Assembly: GCA_903899945.1 (NCBI GenBank)
Contig: CAIULA010000016.1
Coordinates: forward strand, 20,688 to 84,687
DNA: 64,000 nt
Reading direction: 5' to 3'
Origin: an uncultured Alphaproteobacteria bacterium
Lineage (GTDB): Bacteria; Pseudomonadota; Alphaproteobacteria; Paracaedibacterales; CAIULA01
A program made the translations under genes and the position numbers. This document shows, one piece after another, positions 63,741 to 64,000 of the stretch (position 1 is the stretch's first letter; each line of letters begins with the position of its first letter). Under the pieces are notes generated by a model. It was not told the origin of the DNA. It worked only from the letters and a program-made list of their open reading frames with translations, and ran no database searches.

Positions 63741-64000
63741 CTAAGGAATCGCAACTTCTTTACAGTCCTCAATCAAAATGGCGTAATTGGGATGGAAAAA
63801 GCCTGGAAGGGCGCTATTTAGCCATGATGAAAAAATAAGATGGACAGGAATGGTTTCCAGTTTATTTTGGGCCTCACTAGCCGTTAAATTGTTTAACGGA
63901 GGCTGAATCCAGGCTTCGATAAAAGACCAGTTAACCTCATACGCCATACCTGCCTTTTTTTTAACGCAATTTCGGGGACGCACAATAAGCGATTTATAAC
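63741..64000 (-). CDS. C-terminal end of an unidentified protein (partial)
   Basis: The minus frame is open from the window edge (YKSLIVRPRNCVKKKAGMAY) to a stop at 63741, giving 86 visible residues. Further segments are WSFIEAWIQPPLNNLTASE and NYAILIEDCKEVAIP. I do not recognise the family. Because the frame continues to the edge, the true start lies outside the window. Confidence 0.5.
   Translation of the reverse strand, partial: YKSLIVRPRNCVKKKAGMAYEVNWSFIEAWIQPPLNNLTASEAQNKLETIPVHLIFSSWLNSALPGFFHPNYAILIEDCKEVAIP

Overview
The window reads as a piece of an AT-rich alphaproteobacterial chromosome, most likely from a host-associated lineage of the Holosporales/Paracaedibacter kind (inference). 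The alphaproteobacterial signs are a MucR/Ros regulator, an NDUFA12-type complex I accessory subunit, a CoxF-like microprotein next to CtaG/Cox11, and an alphaproteobacterial-style ComEC. The host-associated signs are a group of exported proteins built from eukaryote-like repeats (Sel1 and leucine-rich repeats, LRR) and many decayed mobile elements.

Region 1 (1-29.9 kb) is mostly core genes: a GT-C-like membrane protein with a GtrB/DPM1-type glycosyltransferase; mutL; a UPF0104 flippase-like protein; phaZ; penicillin-binding protein 1A; ftsH-glmM-comEC; mucR; tRNA-Ser(UGA); a minus-strand run of an O-antigen ligase-like gene, an EVE-domain gene, gpsA, tsaD and gltX; a nitronate monooxygenase-like flavoprotein; pabB with an O-methyltransferase; and a Lon-like protease. 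A LuxR-type regulator, an MFS symporter and a cupin follow as a small regulated unit.

Region 2 (29.9-34.9 kb) holds an exported 1471-residue protein that joins Sel1-like repeats, an FAD/NAD-binding oxidoreductase domain and a C-terminal LRR block. It is translationally coupled to a 184-residue exported partner. This is the most unusual gene pair in the window.

Region 3 (35.2-50 kb) returns to core genes: ndk-pgsA-AI-2E permease-coxF-like-ctaG; tldD-tldE-glycosyltransferase 9; class I aldolase-NDUFA12-rluD; photolyase; lpdA; a RodZ-like gene; ispG; and phaB, whose ribosome binding site lies inside a perfect 12-bp terminator-like hairpin. Together, phaZ and phaB suggest polyhydroxybutyrate metabolism.

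Region 4 (50-64 kb) is an accessory island beginning at tRNA-Thr(CGU). It contains a broken tyrosine integrase, Tn3 and ISL3 transposase remnants, and five exported proteins (a serine protease with LRRs, a small repeat protein, two Sel1 proteins and an LRR-only protein). It then carries a nearly complete 2.45-kb Tn402/Tn552-like transposon with 47-bp terminal inverted repeats that contains dead tniA and tniB but an intact resolvase. A DUF4143 ATPase, a group II intron 3' remnant with a recognisable domain V, and a DUF924 gene follow. The exported-protein cluster lies between two Tn3 tnpA remnants in opposite orientation, which suggests it arrived or was assembled through transposition.
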